DNA of 13,235 nt from contig CAZPAH010000081.1 of assembly GCA_964584495.1 (NCBI GenBank), forward strand, positions 1 through 13,235, given 5' to 3'. This DNA is from CAZPAH01 sp964584495. Its GTDB lineage: Bacteria; Krumholzibacteriota; Krumholzibacteriia; Krumholzibacteriales; Krumholzibacteriaceae. Positions 1 through 7,725 of the stretch are shown piece after piece (position 1 is the stretch's first letter; each line of letters opens with the position of its first letter). Made by a program: the position numbers and the translations under genes. Below the pieces are notes generated by a model that was not told the origin of the DNA, searched no databases, and saw only the letters and a list, made by a program, of their open reading frames with translations.

Positions 1-3
1 AGA

Positions 4-939
4 ATGAAGCTAAGCAAAAAAGACTTCATATCGATACGTGATTTCACACGGGCGGAGCTCGAGGAGATTTTCAGCCTCTGTGCAAAACAAAAGCCCCTTG
101 CCCGGGAGTTCAAGCTGAAACCGACTCATCCGGGAAGGGTTCTTGCATGTATATTTCACAAACCCAGCCTTCGAACGCGGCTCAGCTTCGAGATCGCCAT
201 AAGGCAGCTTGGCGGATCAAGCCTGTATATCACCGACAAGGAGATCGGGATCGGGAGCCGCGAAGCGCCTAAAGACGTCGGAGAGGTCCTTTCCAGGTAT
301 GTTGACGGCATCATGATCCGGACGTTCGACCAGGGATTGGTGGAACAGCTGTCCGAAAACGCCTCCGTTCCTGTAATAAACGGCCTTACCGACCTGCTCC
401 ACCCCTGTCAGATAATGGGTGATATCATGACAATCATCGAACACAGGGGCACTATCGAGGGAAAGAAGGTCGTTTTTGTCGGTGACGGAAATAACGTTGC
501 CAGAAGCTGGCTTAACGCGGCGGCCCGCTTTCCTTTCAAGTTCGTGCTGACTTCTCCCATGGGGTACGAAATCCCAGGTTCGTTCGTGGATGAGGTGAAG
601 GCGGACGGCACCCCCGATTACGAATGGATTCAGGATCCACGCGAGGCGGTTGCCAACGCCGACGTCGTCTATTCCGACGTATGGGCGAGCATGGGGCAGG
701 AGAGCGAGAAGGAAGAACGTCTTACGGTATTCAAGAATTATAGAATCGATGATGGATTGATGGGCCTGGCGAAACCGGACGCCCTCTTCATGCACTGCCT
801 TCCGGCGCACAGGGGAGAGGAAGTGACCGATTCAGTCATCGACAGCAAGAACTCGATAGTATACGACGAAGCGGAAAATCGTCTTCACATTCAGAGGGCC
901 ATAATCGCTCTGCTCATTCCCACGGACAAGGAGCTCTAA
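4..939 (+). CDS. argF: Ornithine carbamoyltransferase
   Basis: This cytoplasmic enzyme joins carbamoyl phosphate and ornithine to give citrulline in arginine synthesis. All family landmarks of the 311-residue protein are visible. The carbamoyl-phosphate loop is SLRTR (55-59), where many members have STRTR. HPCQ lies at 133-136, the nucleotide-fold stretch GDGNNVA at 160-166, the ornithine-binding SMG loop in DVWASMGQE (225-233), and HCLPAHRGEE at 264-273. The SMG loop and the HCLPAHRGEE ending fit a true ornithine enzyme rather than the acetyl- or succinylornithine relatives. Length is normal for the family. The ATG is only three bases into the window, so its ribosome binding site and promoter cannot be seen and an earlier start cannot be excluded. 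The next gene starts 3 bp after the stop, which suggests an operon with the lipoprotein and dapF. Confidence 0.96.
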   Translation: MKLSKKDFISIRDFTRAELEEIFSLCAKQKPLAREFKLKPTHPGRVLACIFHKPSLRTRLSFEIAIRQLGGSSLYITDKEIGIGSREAPKDVGEVLSRYVDGIMIRTFDQGLVEQLSENASVPVINGLTDLLHPCQIMGDIMTIIEHRGTIEGKKVVFVGDGNNVARSWLNAAARFPFKFVLTSPMGYEIPGSFVDEVKADGTPDYEWIQDPREAVANADVVYSDVWASMGQESEKEERLTVFKNYRIDDGLMGLAKPDALFMHCLPAHRGEEVTDSVIDSKNSIVYDEAENRLHIQRAIIALLIPTDKEL

Positions 940-942
940 CCT

Positions 943-2013
943 TTGAACAGATATTTGCCCTTGTTGGGATTCCTGATTCTTGTGGTATCCTGCGCCGTCG
1001 TCATGCCTCCGTCAGGAGGACCTGAGGACAAGATGCCCCCCGAGATAACCGGCATCACCCCCGCTGAAGATTCGGCGGGTGTCGCGCGGAACAGCATAGT
1101 GGAAGTGCGATTCTCCGAGAAGGTCGACGGTGACAGCTTCACCGACCGGATATCTATATATCCACCGGTTGACTTCGACAGGATAGACGTAAAAGGAAAC
1201 AGGATCGAGATCAAATTCAGCGAGGATCTTCCCGAAACCACGCTATGCCTGGTCGTAAGATCCGGTTTCAAGGATCAGCATCTCGTCGCGAGCAAAAAGA
1301 ACGGAATATTCTATTTCGCGACTACTCCGTCATTGCTGAAGGGTGGGATATCAGGCAAGGTTATGTTTAAAAGAGAGGCCGACTCCACCGCCGTAGTGAA
1401 ATTGATAGAACTCAAAGCCGATACGATCTCCGATATATTCAACCAGCAGGAGTCCAGAATGGCTTTCGCTTCAGGGAACGGTGATTATTCTTTCCGGGCG
1501 CTTCCCACGGACAGCTCGAAATTCCGGATCTGGGCCTTCAGGGACGTCAACAACGACGGCCGGTACGCGGTAGGCAAGGAATTCTCGCTTGTCATGCCGG
1601 ACACCTTTATTCTGACCCCTGACCGTCCGCAGATTAGAAACGTCGAAATCAACATTATCGATCCCAACGAGCCCGGCTCGCTGTCGGGCAGGGTCATTAA
1701 CGGCACCGGGCTCGATATACTCCCGATGATAAGGCTCGAGAACATACTTCCGGACGAATCCCCCTTGGTCGAGTATGCTGACACGCTCGGCAATTACATA
1801 TTCAAAGCCTTGAAGCCGGGACGGTACATATTCAATGCGTTCATAGACGTCAACCCGGACAGCCTTCCGGGAACATATCACGACCCTTCCGATTCAACCG
1901 TAATCCTTGCCGAACCGGCAGTGTCGGAAGGCGACACCATCGGCGTATCGCCGGGTGAAAACAAGGTCCTGCCTCCGGTAACCCTGAAAAGGAAGTCTGC
2001 CGATGAAAAATGA
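943..2013 (+). CDS. Lipoprotein with Big_5 Ig-like domain
   Basis: This is a predicted membrane-anchored lipoprotein of 356 residues with no known function. It begins with a short hydrophobic stretch and a lipobox, LVVSC, with the lipidated cysteine at residue 17. PPSGGPEDKMPP follows at 22-33, the hallmark opening of Ig-like lipoproteins common in Bacteroidetes and relatives. Residues about 33-128 match a bacterial Ig-like (Big_5) fold, with VEVRFSEKVD typical of it. Two beta-sandwich segments resembling carboxypeptidase-regulatory domains follow, at about 134-235 (GISGKV, then the calcium-site-like DVNNDGRY at 201-208) and 245-322 (GSLSGRV, then GNYIFKALKPGRY). Start choice is TTG at 943, with AAGGAG at 928-933 nine bases upstream and the signal peptide directly after. 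It lies 3 bp after argF and overlaps dapF by 11 bp, so it is probably co-transcribed with both. Alanine at +2 does not argue for inner-membrane retention, but rules differ between phyla. Confidence 0.85.
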   Translation: MNRYLPLLGFLILVVSCAVVMPPSGGPEDKMPPEITGITPAEDSAGVARNSIVEVRFSEKVDGDSFTDRISIYPPVDFDRIDVKGNRIEIKFSEDLPETTLCLVVRSGFKDQHLVASKKNGIFYFATTPSLLKGGISGKVMFKREADSTAVVKLIELKADTISDIFNQQESRMAFASGNGDYSFRALPTDSSKFRIWAFRDVNNDGRYAVGKEFSLVMPDTFILTPDRPQIRNVEINIIDPNEPGSLSGRVINGTGLDILPMIRLENILPDESPLVEYADTLGNYIFKALKPGRYIFNAFIDVNPDSLPGTYHDPSDSTVILAEPAVSEGDTIGVSPGENKVLPPVTLKRKSADEK

Positions 2014-2839
2014 GATCGAATTCGCGAAAATGCACGGAGCGGGCAATGATTTCATAATGATCAATGATATCGATGATAAATTGAGGCTTACGCAGGGTAC
2101 GATCTCGGCCCTGTGCGCGAGGCACAGGGGTATCGGGGCCGATGGTTTGATCGTTCTCAAGCCCAGCTCCATTTCCGATTTCAGAATGCGTTACTTCAAT
2201 AAAGACGGGGGTGAGGCTGATATGTGCGGAAACGGCGCGCGCTGCGCGGCTTCGTTTGCGCTGGAATCTTCGGTCGCCGGCCGATCGATGTCTTTCGAGA
2301 CGAATTCAGGTGTCGTAAGAGCCGAGGTGCTTGAAGAAGGCGTAAGAATAGAAATTGCCGATGTCAGGGATCTCAAGCTCGATTTGCCGCTGGAACAAGA
2401 ATTTTCAAGAACCGGCTTCGCCGTCGCCGGAGTCCCCCACGCGGCGGCAGTCGTAAGCGACTCGGGCTCATGGACACGCGAGAGATTTCTATTGGTTTCC
2501 AAGAACGTCAGAAATGCCCCTTTGTTCGGAGAGGCCGGAACCAACTTCAATTTGGTAACTGTGCTAGACGCAAACAACATCGCATACAGGACCTACGAAC
2601 GCGGGGTGGAAGACGAGACTTTGGCATGCGGAACGGGCGCCGTAGCCGTCTCTGTAATCACAACGCACATGGGATTAACACGTTCCCCCGTTTCGTGCAG
2701 GACTTTAGGCGGGGACCTACTTGAGGTCTCTTTCGAGCAGACAGGAGGCGGGGCGACGCACTGCAGCCTGAAAGGACCGGCGGTCGAATCGTTCCGCGGA
2801 ACGGCGATGCTGGACCGGTATGCCGGCCCGGTGGACTAG
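2003..2839 (+). CDS. dapF: Diaminopimelate epimerase
   Basis: DapF interconverts LL- and meso-diaminopimelate in the cytoplasm, supplying lysine synthesis and the cross-linking residue of peptidoglycan. It needs no cofactor and uses two cysteines as the acid/base pair. Both are present in this 278-residue protein: Cys75 in DMCGNGARC (73-81) and Cys209 in LACGTGAVAVS (207-217). The N-terminal signature KMHGAGNDFI (9-18), GADGLI (45-50) and the substrate-contacting FNKDGGEA (65-72) are also conserved. The ATG overlaps the end of the lipoprotein gene by 11 bp and is served by the purine-rich AAAAGGAAG (1987-1995), so translation is probably coupled to the gene before it. Length is normal. A hairpin lies 12 bases after the stop. 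Confidence 0.97.
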   Translation: MKNEIEFAKMHGAGNDFIMINDIDDKLRLTQGTISALCARHRGIGADGLIVLKPSSISDFRMRYFNKDGGEADMCGNGARCAASFALESSVAGRSMSFETNSGVVRAEVLEEGVRIEIADVRDLKLDLPLEQEFSRTGFAVAGVPHAAAVVSDSGSWTRERFLLVSKNVRNAPLFGEAGTNFNLVTVLDANNIAYRTYERGVEDETLACGTGAVAVSVITTHMGLTRSPVSCRTLGGDLLEVSFEQTGGGATHCSLKGPAVESFRGTAMLDRYAGPVD

Positions 2840-2850
2840 GCCTGAAATGA

Positions 2851-2877
2851 CTATGCGGAATTCGATAATCCGCGTAG
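2851..2877 (+). terminator. Hairpin after dapF, possible transcript end
   Basis: CTATGCGGA (2851-2859) pairs with TCCGCGTAG (2869-2877) to form a 9-bp stem with one G-U pair and a 9-base loop. It starts 12 bases after the dapF stop, in the place expected for the end of the argF operon. No run of Ts follows, so it is not a standard intrinsic terminator; it could protect the mRNA 3' end or act with Rho. The pairing is read directly from the sequence, and the role is inferred. Confidence 0.4.
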
Positions 2878-2902
2878 ATATACGGAACTTAACAATACTT
2901 TA

Positions 2903-2931
2903 TTGCTTGAATTCCTTTTGATGCCGATACT
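2903..2931 (+). promoter_or_regulatory. Weak candidate promoter for the barrel gene
   Basis: The 124-bp gap between dapF and the barrel gene is visibly AT-rich compared with the flanking genes. The best sigma-70-like pair on the plus strand is TTGCTT (2903-2908) and GATACT (2926-2931), 17 bases apart, matching the consensus at three and four of six positions. AT-rich sequence gives such matches easily, so this is tentative. Confidence 0.25.
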
Positions 2932-2963
2932 AATTATAGATATAGAATAGAGGCAAAAAGGGG

Positions 2964-5804
2964 TTGACCTTGCGTTTGCAACGGAAATATCTCATCGCCA
3001 TAGCATCGGTTATATTCCTGCAGATCCTTCCGGCTTCCCCGGCGAGAGCACAGTACCCTTTCGGCAAGAACAAGATCCAGTATAAATATAGAAACTGGAA
3101 GGTGATCGAGACAGACCACTGCGATATCTACTACTATCCTGAAGAACTGCCTGTGGCCGAATTCATAGCGGGCGAATCGCGGAATGTATACCGGGAATAC
3201 TCCGCATATTTCAGGTTGGAATTCGACAGGAAGATACCAATAATAGTTTACGGCACGCACCATGATTTCAAGGAAACGAATGTCGTGCCGTACATCGTCT
3301 CAGAGGGAACCGGCGGCTTTACGGAATTCATCAAGGGAAGGGTGGCCCTTCCTTTCATGGGCTCTTACGCCGATATCAAAGCTGTTTTCAGACACGAGAT
3401 GGTTCATGTCTTCATGCTGGAAAAACTACGCCTCGTTATGAACGGACGCCGGAGGTTCACCTATTCTCACCCTCCTCTCTGGTTCACCGAGGGACTGGCC
3501 GAGTTCATAGCGCACCCGGTTCCCGACACCGAAGCGGAAATGTTCCTGCGCGACGCCGTAACGGACGACAAATTATATCCGCTCGAAGATCTCTGGAGAA
3601 TTCAGGGAACATACCTGATGTACAAGGAGGGAGAGAGCGCGCTTCGCTACATCGCGACCAGGTTCGGTAACGATGCGCTCGTGCTCATTCTCGAAAACTG
3701 GTGGAAATCCGACCGATTCGATCACGTTCTGAAGAAATCGATCGGCCTGGAGGTGTTTGAGCTGAGCCGTGACTGGGAGGAATTCCTTCGTAAAAAGTAC
3801 TACCCGGCTGTTTTGACGAGGAGGCGCATCACCGATTTTTCAGAACCGATGTTCGATAGGAGAAAATGGTCCTTTGAGAATCACCCGGTATGCATAAGGG
3901 ACGAAGAGGGAAGAACGCGCTTTTTCTGCGTCGGCTACGGAGTCGGCAGCATCGATCTCTTGGAGCTTCGACGCAATAAAAAAGGCGAATGGAAAAGAAA
4001 GGTAGTGGTGCGGGGAGGCAGATCCAACGAGTTCGAGTCTATTCCACTTCTCAGGAGCCGGATATCGTCGAGAGGCGACACGCTGGTGTTCGTCTCCAAG
4101 TCGGGCGAATATGATGCGATCTATCTATACGATATAGGCGACGACAAAGTTGTGGACAGGATCTTCTACGAGGATGTACGTATAATAAACTCGCCCTCCC
4201 TGTCGAGAGATGGAAAACGTCTGGTTTTCTCGGCGATCGACAGGTTCGGAAGATCCGACCTCTTCCTATGCGATTTCGACGGCCGATCCTTTACGAGGCT
4301 CACGGAAGACTACTACGACGATACCGATCCCGACTGGAGCCCTGACGGCCGTTCGATCGTTTTCAGCTCCNNNNNNNNNNNNNNNNNNNGGGGAGAGGGT
4401 GAACCGGGGCACTCGAGAGCTCTATACACGATCGATCCGTTAGGACGCGAAATCACTCCCCTGACCGGGGGCTCCTGGGAAGATACAGGCCCCAGGTACC
4501 TTCCCGACGGCGGTGGGATCCTTTTCTCCTCCGACAGGGACGGGACTTTCGACATTTACCTACTTGAAAACGGTCGGGTGTCGAGATTGACAAACGTTAT
4601 AGGGGGTGCGTACGGACCGGCTCCTCTTCCTGAAGGCGACGCATTGCTCAGCGCCGTTTACAGCGGAACGACATATCATGTATACCGTATCGATCTTAAC
4701 AGGGAGAGGTACTCCTCGAAACCCGGAGTCAGGCTTGAATTGGGCCACGGAGAATGGAAACCGTTCTTTCCCGACACCGGCGTCGTTTTCCAGAAAAAGG
4801 ATTACAAGCTCAAGTTCGGAATAGATCTGATCGCCGCCGCCTTTTCCGTCGATCCGGATTTTGGATATATGGGAAACGGCGCCCAGCTCTTTCTGACGGA
4901 CATGCTCGGTGATCATCAGTTGGTACTGCTCTTCGGTAGCGCTTCCGACGATTTTTCAAACTTCTGGGAAAATGTCAATGTCGGTTTCACCTATATTAAC
5001 CAGACACATCGTTTGAATTATGCTTTCGGAGCGTTTCATCTCGCCAGCTACATAGGATCGATATACGATCTCCTGAGGTTCGAGAGGCGTTACGGCGTGA
5101 TGGGAGGCATAAGCTATCCTTTCTCTAAATTCACGCGTGTCGACCTTCAAGGGATATTCAAGGTGATGGAAAGGGATGACGATATCACATTCATAGGGAT
5201 AGACCAGGGCCGCACAAATCTTCTTTCCGGATATCTCTCGTTCACCAACGACAATATCGTCTGGGGGATCGGTGGCCCCCTCAACGGCCACAGGCTCAAT
5301 CTGGCACTCGGCAGATCCCTCGACCTTGATGGAACCAAATATGAGAGCACCACTCTAAATTTCGATGCCAGGAACTATTTCAACTTGGGTCCTAGGATCG
5401 TCATCGCGCAAAGATTCGTCAGCAGAAACGCATGGGGAAGCGATATTCAGCTGTTCTACCTGGGGGGCTCGTGGGATCTTCGCGGGTATGATTTCAGGGA
5501 ATTTGCCGGCCGCCGAATCATTCTGCTGAATAACGAGATCAGGTTTCCGCTTCTCGACCGGCTTGTCGTAGGCCTCCCGTTCGGCAATATCGAGTTCCCG
5601 ATGTTCAGGGGCGCCCTTTTTCTCGATGCCGGAAAGGTCGGCGGATTCATACTGGACACGGACTGGATAGGGAGCATAGGGACGGGGGTCGAGATGAACC
5701 TGGGATATCTTCCGGTCATAAGAGTAAATTTCAGCCGTCGAACCGACTTTAAAGAGATAGAAAGCAAGACGAGGTTCGATCTTTTCCTGGGATTCAACTT
5801 CTAG
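2964..5804 (+). CDS. Secreted metallopeptidase-like/TolB propeller/Omp85-like barrel protein
   Basis: This 946-residue envelope protein has three parts. A signal peptide ends in ARA, with cleavage likely after residue 29. Residues about 45-290 look like a peptidase MA-type zinc peptidase: HEMVH at 144-148 gives two histidine ligands and the catalytic glutamate, and WFTEGLAEF (173-181) should supply the third ligand, probably Glu176. Residues about 300-620 carry PD40/TolB-like propeller repeats, clearest at 453-469 (DTDPDWSPDGRSIVFSS) and near 506-522 (RYLPDGGGILFSS). From about 630 to the end the sequence looks like an outer-membrane barrel of the BamA/surface-antigen type, with LRGY at 839-842 and a final phenylalanine. 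TTG at 2964 gives the full signal peptide. TTG at 2970 is also possible, since AAAGGGG (2957-2963) sits at a better distance from it; the mature protein is the same. Nineteen Ns interrupt a propeller loop. Substrate and function are unknown. Confidence 0.85.
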   Translation: MTLRLQRKYLIAIASVIFLQILPASPARAQYPFGKNKIQYKYRNWKVIETDHCDIYYYPEELPVAEFIAGESRNVYREYSAYFRLEFDRKIPIIVYGTHHDFKETNVVPYIVSEGTGGFTEFIKGRVALPFMGSYADIKAVFRHEMVHVFMLEKLRLVMNGRRRFTYSHPPLWFTEGLAEFIAHPVPDTEAEMFLRDAVTDDKLYPLEDLWRIQGTYLMYKEGESALRYIATRFGNDALVLILENWWKSDRFDHVLKKSIGLEVFELSRDWEEFLRKKYYPAVLTRRRITDFSEPMFDRRKWSFENHPVCIRDEEGRTRFFCVGYGVGSIDLLELRRNKKGEWKRKVVVRGGRSNEFESIPLLRSRISSRGDTLVFVSKSGEYDAIYLYDIGDDKVVDRIFYEDVRIINSPSLSRDGKRLVFSAIDRFGRSDLFLCDFDGRSFTRLTEDYYDDTDPDWSPDGRSIVFSSXXXXXXXGEGEPGHSRALYTIDPLGREITPLTGGSWEDTGPRYLPDGGGILFSSDRDGTFDIYLLENGRVSRLTNVIGGAYGPAPLPEGDALLSAVYSGTTYHVYRIDLNRERYSSKPGVRLELGHGEWKPFFPDTGVVFQKKDYKLKFGIDLIAAAFSVDPDFGYMGNGAQLFLTDMLGDHQLVLLFGSASDDFSNFWENVNVGFTYINQTHRLNYAFGAFHLASYIGSIYDLLRFERRYGVMGGISYPFSKFTRVDLQGIFKVMERDDDITFIGIDQGRTNLLSGYLSFTNDNIVWGIGGPLNGHRLNLALGRSLDLDGTKYESTTLNFDARNYFNLGPRIVIAQRFVSRNAWGSDIQLFYLGGSWDLRGYDFREFAGRRIILLNNEIRFPLLDRLVVGLPFGNIEFPMFRGALFLDAGKVGGFILDTDWIGSIGTGVEMNLGYLPVIRVNFSRRTDFKEIESKTRFDLFLGFNF
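4371..4389. other. Assembly gap of 19 Ns
   Basis: Nineteen undetermined bases lie inside the propeller of the barrel gene, covering codons 470-476. The reading frame stays open across the gap at the length given, so that length is compatible with an intact gene. The gap follows VFSS at the end of a propeller strand and comes before a G-rich stretch that encodes GEGEPGHS. It therefore falls in a loop that appears longer than the matching loop of the previous repeat. Confidence 0.99.
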
Positions 5805-7672
5805 CCGTCACGGTCTTCACCGGCTTTCCCGTTGACCGGCAGGCCGAGCACCTCCATGGCCAATGAATACCTGTTGAAAGGCGCACTCACCTGAACACCG
5901 TTGATATGCGGACGCAGCTGACCCAGAAGCTCCACGGCGATCGCCACTCCTTCACGCACCGCTTTTTCACCGCTTTCAGCCTTCTTCATCCTCTTCAAAA
6001 TAGATTCAGGAACCGATACTCCGGGAAGCTCGTTGTTCATGAATTCGGCGTTCTTCATGCTTGTCAGGGGCCATATCCCCGCTATAATGGGGATTTTGAC
6101 GGAACCCGTCATCTCGAGAAATTTTTCGAAGAGCAGCGGGTCGAAAACCGGCTGAGTTATGGCGAATTCCGCACCTGCGTCCACTTTCCAATAAAACCTC
6201 TCCAGCTCCTTCTTCATATCGACAGCTCCGGGATTGACGCCTACGCCAATGTGGAACGCCGTCGAGGTCGCAAGGCGTCGCCCCCCAATGTCCCTGCCGT
6301 GATTGAGCTCATGAACGACATTGACAAGTCCGATCGAATCGATATCAAATACTGACGTCGCGTCGGGGTAATCGCCTATCTTGACGGGATCCCCGGTAAT
6401 TATAAGTATATTCCTCAAACCCAGGGCGTGGGCTCCGAGAATATCGGATTGCATTCCGAGGATGTTCCTGTCCCTGCAGCAATAGTGCAGGATTGTCTCG
6501 ACACCGGCTTCCCGTTCTATCAAAACGGCCAGTGCGAGTGAGGACATTCTCGATGAAGCCCTAGGACTATCCGGTATGTTTATCGCATCGATCCCACGAC
6601 CGGCAAGGATCGCGGCCGATTTGAGCAGACCGGAGGGATCGCATCCTCTTGGAGGTACAAGCTCGACTATGCTGACGAAATCGCCGGCCGATATCTTCGA
6701 AGACAGCTCCGATTTTTCCCCTACCGGCACCGATACCGCCTCTTCACGCCTATCTACCTCTCCTGCGGCCGCTTTTACGGATATTCTCCTCGATGGCTGC
6801 ACGGTCCTCAACGCGGCGCTGATAGCTTTTATATGGTCGGGGGTCGTACCGCAGCAGCCTCCGACGACTCTGGCTCCCGCATTAACGAACCTACGGGCAT
6901 ACTCGGCCATGTACTCGGGCGATGTCAGGTATATATTCCGGCCGTCGATGTTCTGGGGCACCCCGGCATTGGGCTGGGCCGAAATGGGGCAGGAGACGAC
7001 CTCCGCTATCTTCTCGACAGCCTCCAGCATGATTTTCGGACCAACCGTGCAATTTACTCCCACCACATCCGCGTCCCAGGTGTCAAGCCTTCTGGCGAAT
7101 TCGCCCGGTTCCGTTCCGTATAAACCCAAGCCGTCGAATTGAATCGTCATCTGGGCTATAACGGGCAAATCGCATAATCCCTTTAACGCCTTAATCGCCT
7201 GGTGAATCTCATTCAGGTCGGCGAAGGTCTCGAGAATGAAGAGGTCGACTCCTCCTTCAAGAAGGGCTTCGGCCTGTTCCCCGAACGCCTCGACTGCTTC
7301 CTCGTTCGATGTGGGTCCCCAAGGCTCGATCTTGATCCCCAGCGGGCCGATCGACCCTGCTACGAGAATATCCTCTCCCGCGGCTTGCGCGGCTAGTATC
7401 GCCCCCTGCCTGTTGATCTCCTTCAACTTTCCGTCCAGGCTATGCATCTTGAGCTTGAACCGGTTCGCCCCGAAAGTGTTCGTTTCGATCACGTCCGCTC
7501 CGGCGGCGATATATTCCCTGTGAATGTCTTCCACGAGAGAGGGATTAGAGAGATTCGCCTCATCGAAACTCCTGTTAATGAATATTCCCTTTTCGTACAG
7601 CATCGTGCCCATCGCTCCATCGAACAGAACGATCCCGTCATCATCGAGCAGTTCCAGGAATTTTTTCTTCAT
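5801..7672 (-). CDS. Bifunctional homocysteine S-methyltransferase/methylenetetrahydrofolate reductase
   Basis: This 623-residue cytoplasmic fusion links folate one-carbon metabolism to methionine. Residues about 1-295 form a homocysteine S-methyltransferase barrel, with FDGAMGTMLYE (17-27), TNTFGAN (64-70) and the three zinc-binding cysteines Cys208 (GVNCTVGP), Cys273 and Cys274 (GGCCGTTPD). Residues about 325-610 form a MetF-type reductase, with VELVPP (336-341) holding the expected catalytic Glu337, ITGDP (425-429) for flavin/folate binding, and ITQPVFDP. The linker at about 296-324 is not conserved. The arrangement and length match the Bacillus YitJ class (PRK08645-type). No pterin-binding or cobalamin-binding domain is present, so either a separate protein supplies the methyl-transfer step or another methyl donor is used. 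The ATG is preceded by GGAG five bases upstream. The gene is divergent from proS and its stop shares bases with the barrel gene's stop. Confidence 0.94.
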   Translation of the reverse strand: MKKKFLELLDDDGIVLFDGAMGTMLYEKGIFINRSFDEANLSNPSLVEDIHREYIAAGADVIETNTFGANRFKLKMHSLDGKLKEINRQGAILAAQAAGEDILVAGSIGPLGIKIEPWGPTSNEEAVEAFGEQAEALLEGGVDLFILETFADLNEIHQAIKALKGLCDLPVIAQMTIQFDGLGLYGTEPGEFARRLDTWDADVVGVNCTVGPKIMLEAVEKIAEVVSCPISAQPNAGVPQNIDGRNIYLTSPEYMAEYARRFVNAGARVVGGCCGTTPDHIKAISAALRTVQPSRRISVKAAAGEVDRREEAVSVPVGEKSELSSKISAGDFVSIVELVPPRGCDPSGLLKSAAILAGRGIDAINIPDSPRASSRMSSLALAVLIEREAGVETILHYCCRDRNILGMQSDILGAHALGLRNILIITGDPVKIGDYPDATSVFDIDSIGLVNVVHELNHGRDIGGRRLATSTAFHIGVGVNPGAVDMKKELERFYWKVDAGAEFAITQPVFDPLLFEKFLEMTGSVKIPIIAGIWPLTSMKNAEFMNNELPGVSVPESILKRMKKAESGEKAVREGVAIAVELLGQLRPHINGVQVSAPFNRYSLAMEVLGLPVNGKAGEDRDG

Positions 7673-7677
7673 CTAGT

Positions 7678-7681
7678 CTCC
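7678..7681 (-). promoter_or_regulatory. Ribosome binding site of the methyltransferase/reductase gene
   Basis: On the minus strand GGAG lies five bases before the ATG at 7672-7670. It supports that start, which also matches the usual N-terminus of the homocysteine methyltransferase domain. Confidence 0.6.
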
Positions 7682-7688
7682 AGTTCAT

Positions 7689-7709
7689 CCGACCGGTGCC
7701 CGCCGTCGG
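7689..7709 (-). other. Hairpin in the leader of the methyltransferase/reductase gene
   Basis: On the minus strand CCGAC and GTCGG form a 5-bp GC-rich stem around an 11-base loop, ending seven bases before the GGAG ribosome binding site. Many methionine genes carry SAM riboswitches, but the leader predicted here is only about 70 bases and I cannot match it to a known class. It may simply be GC-rich sequence. Confidence 0.2.
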
Positions 7710-7725
7710 CCGGCAGACTTCAACC

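Noticed and set aside
217..810. A 197-codon open frame on the minus strand opposite argF.
   Set aside because: It is fully nested in argF, with no domain-like composition or supporting signals; argF motifs account for the sequence.
6576..7142. A 188-codon open frame on the plus strand inside the methyltransferase/reductase gene.
   Set aside because: The opposite strand encodes clear zinc-binding and barrel motifs; this frame shows none.
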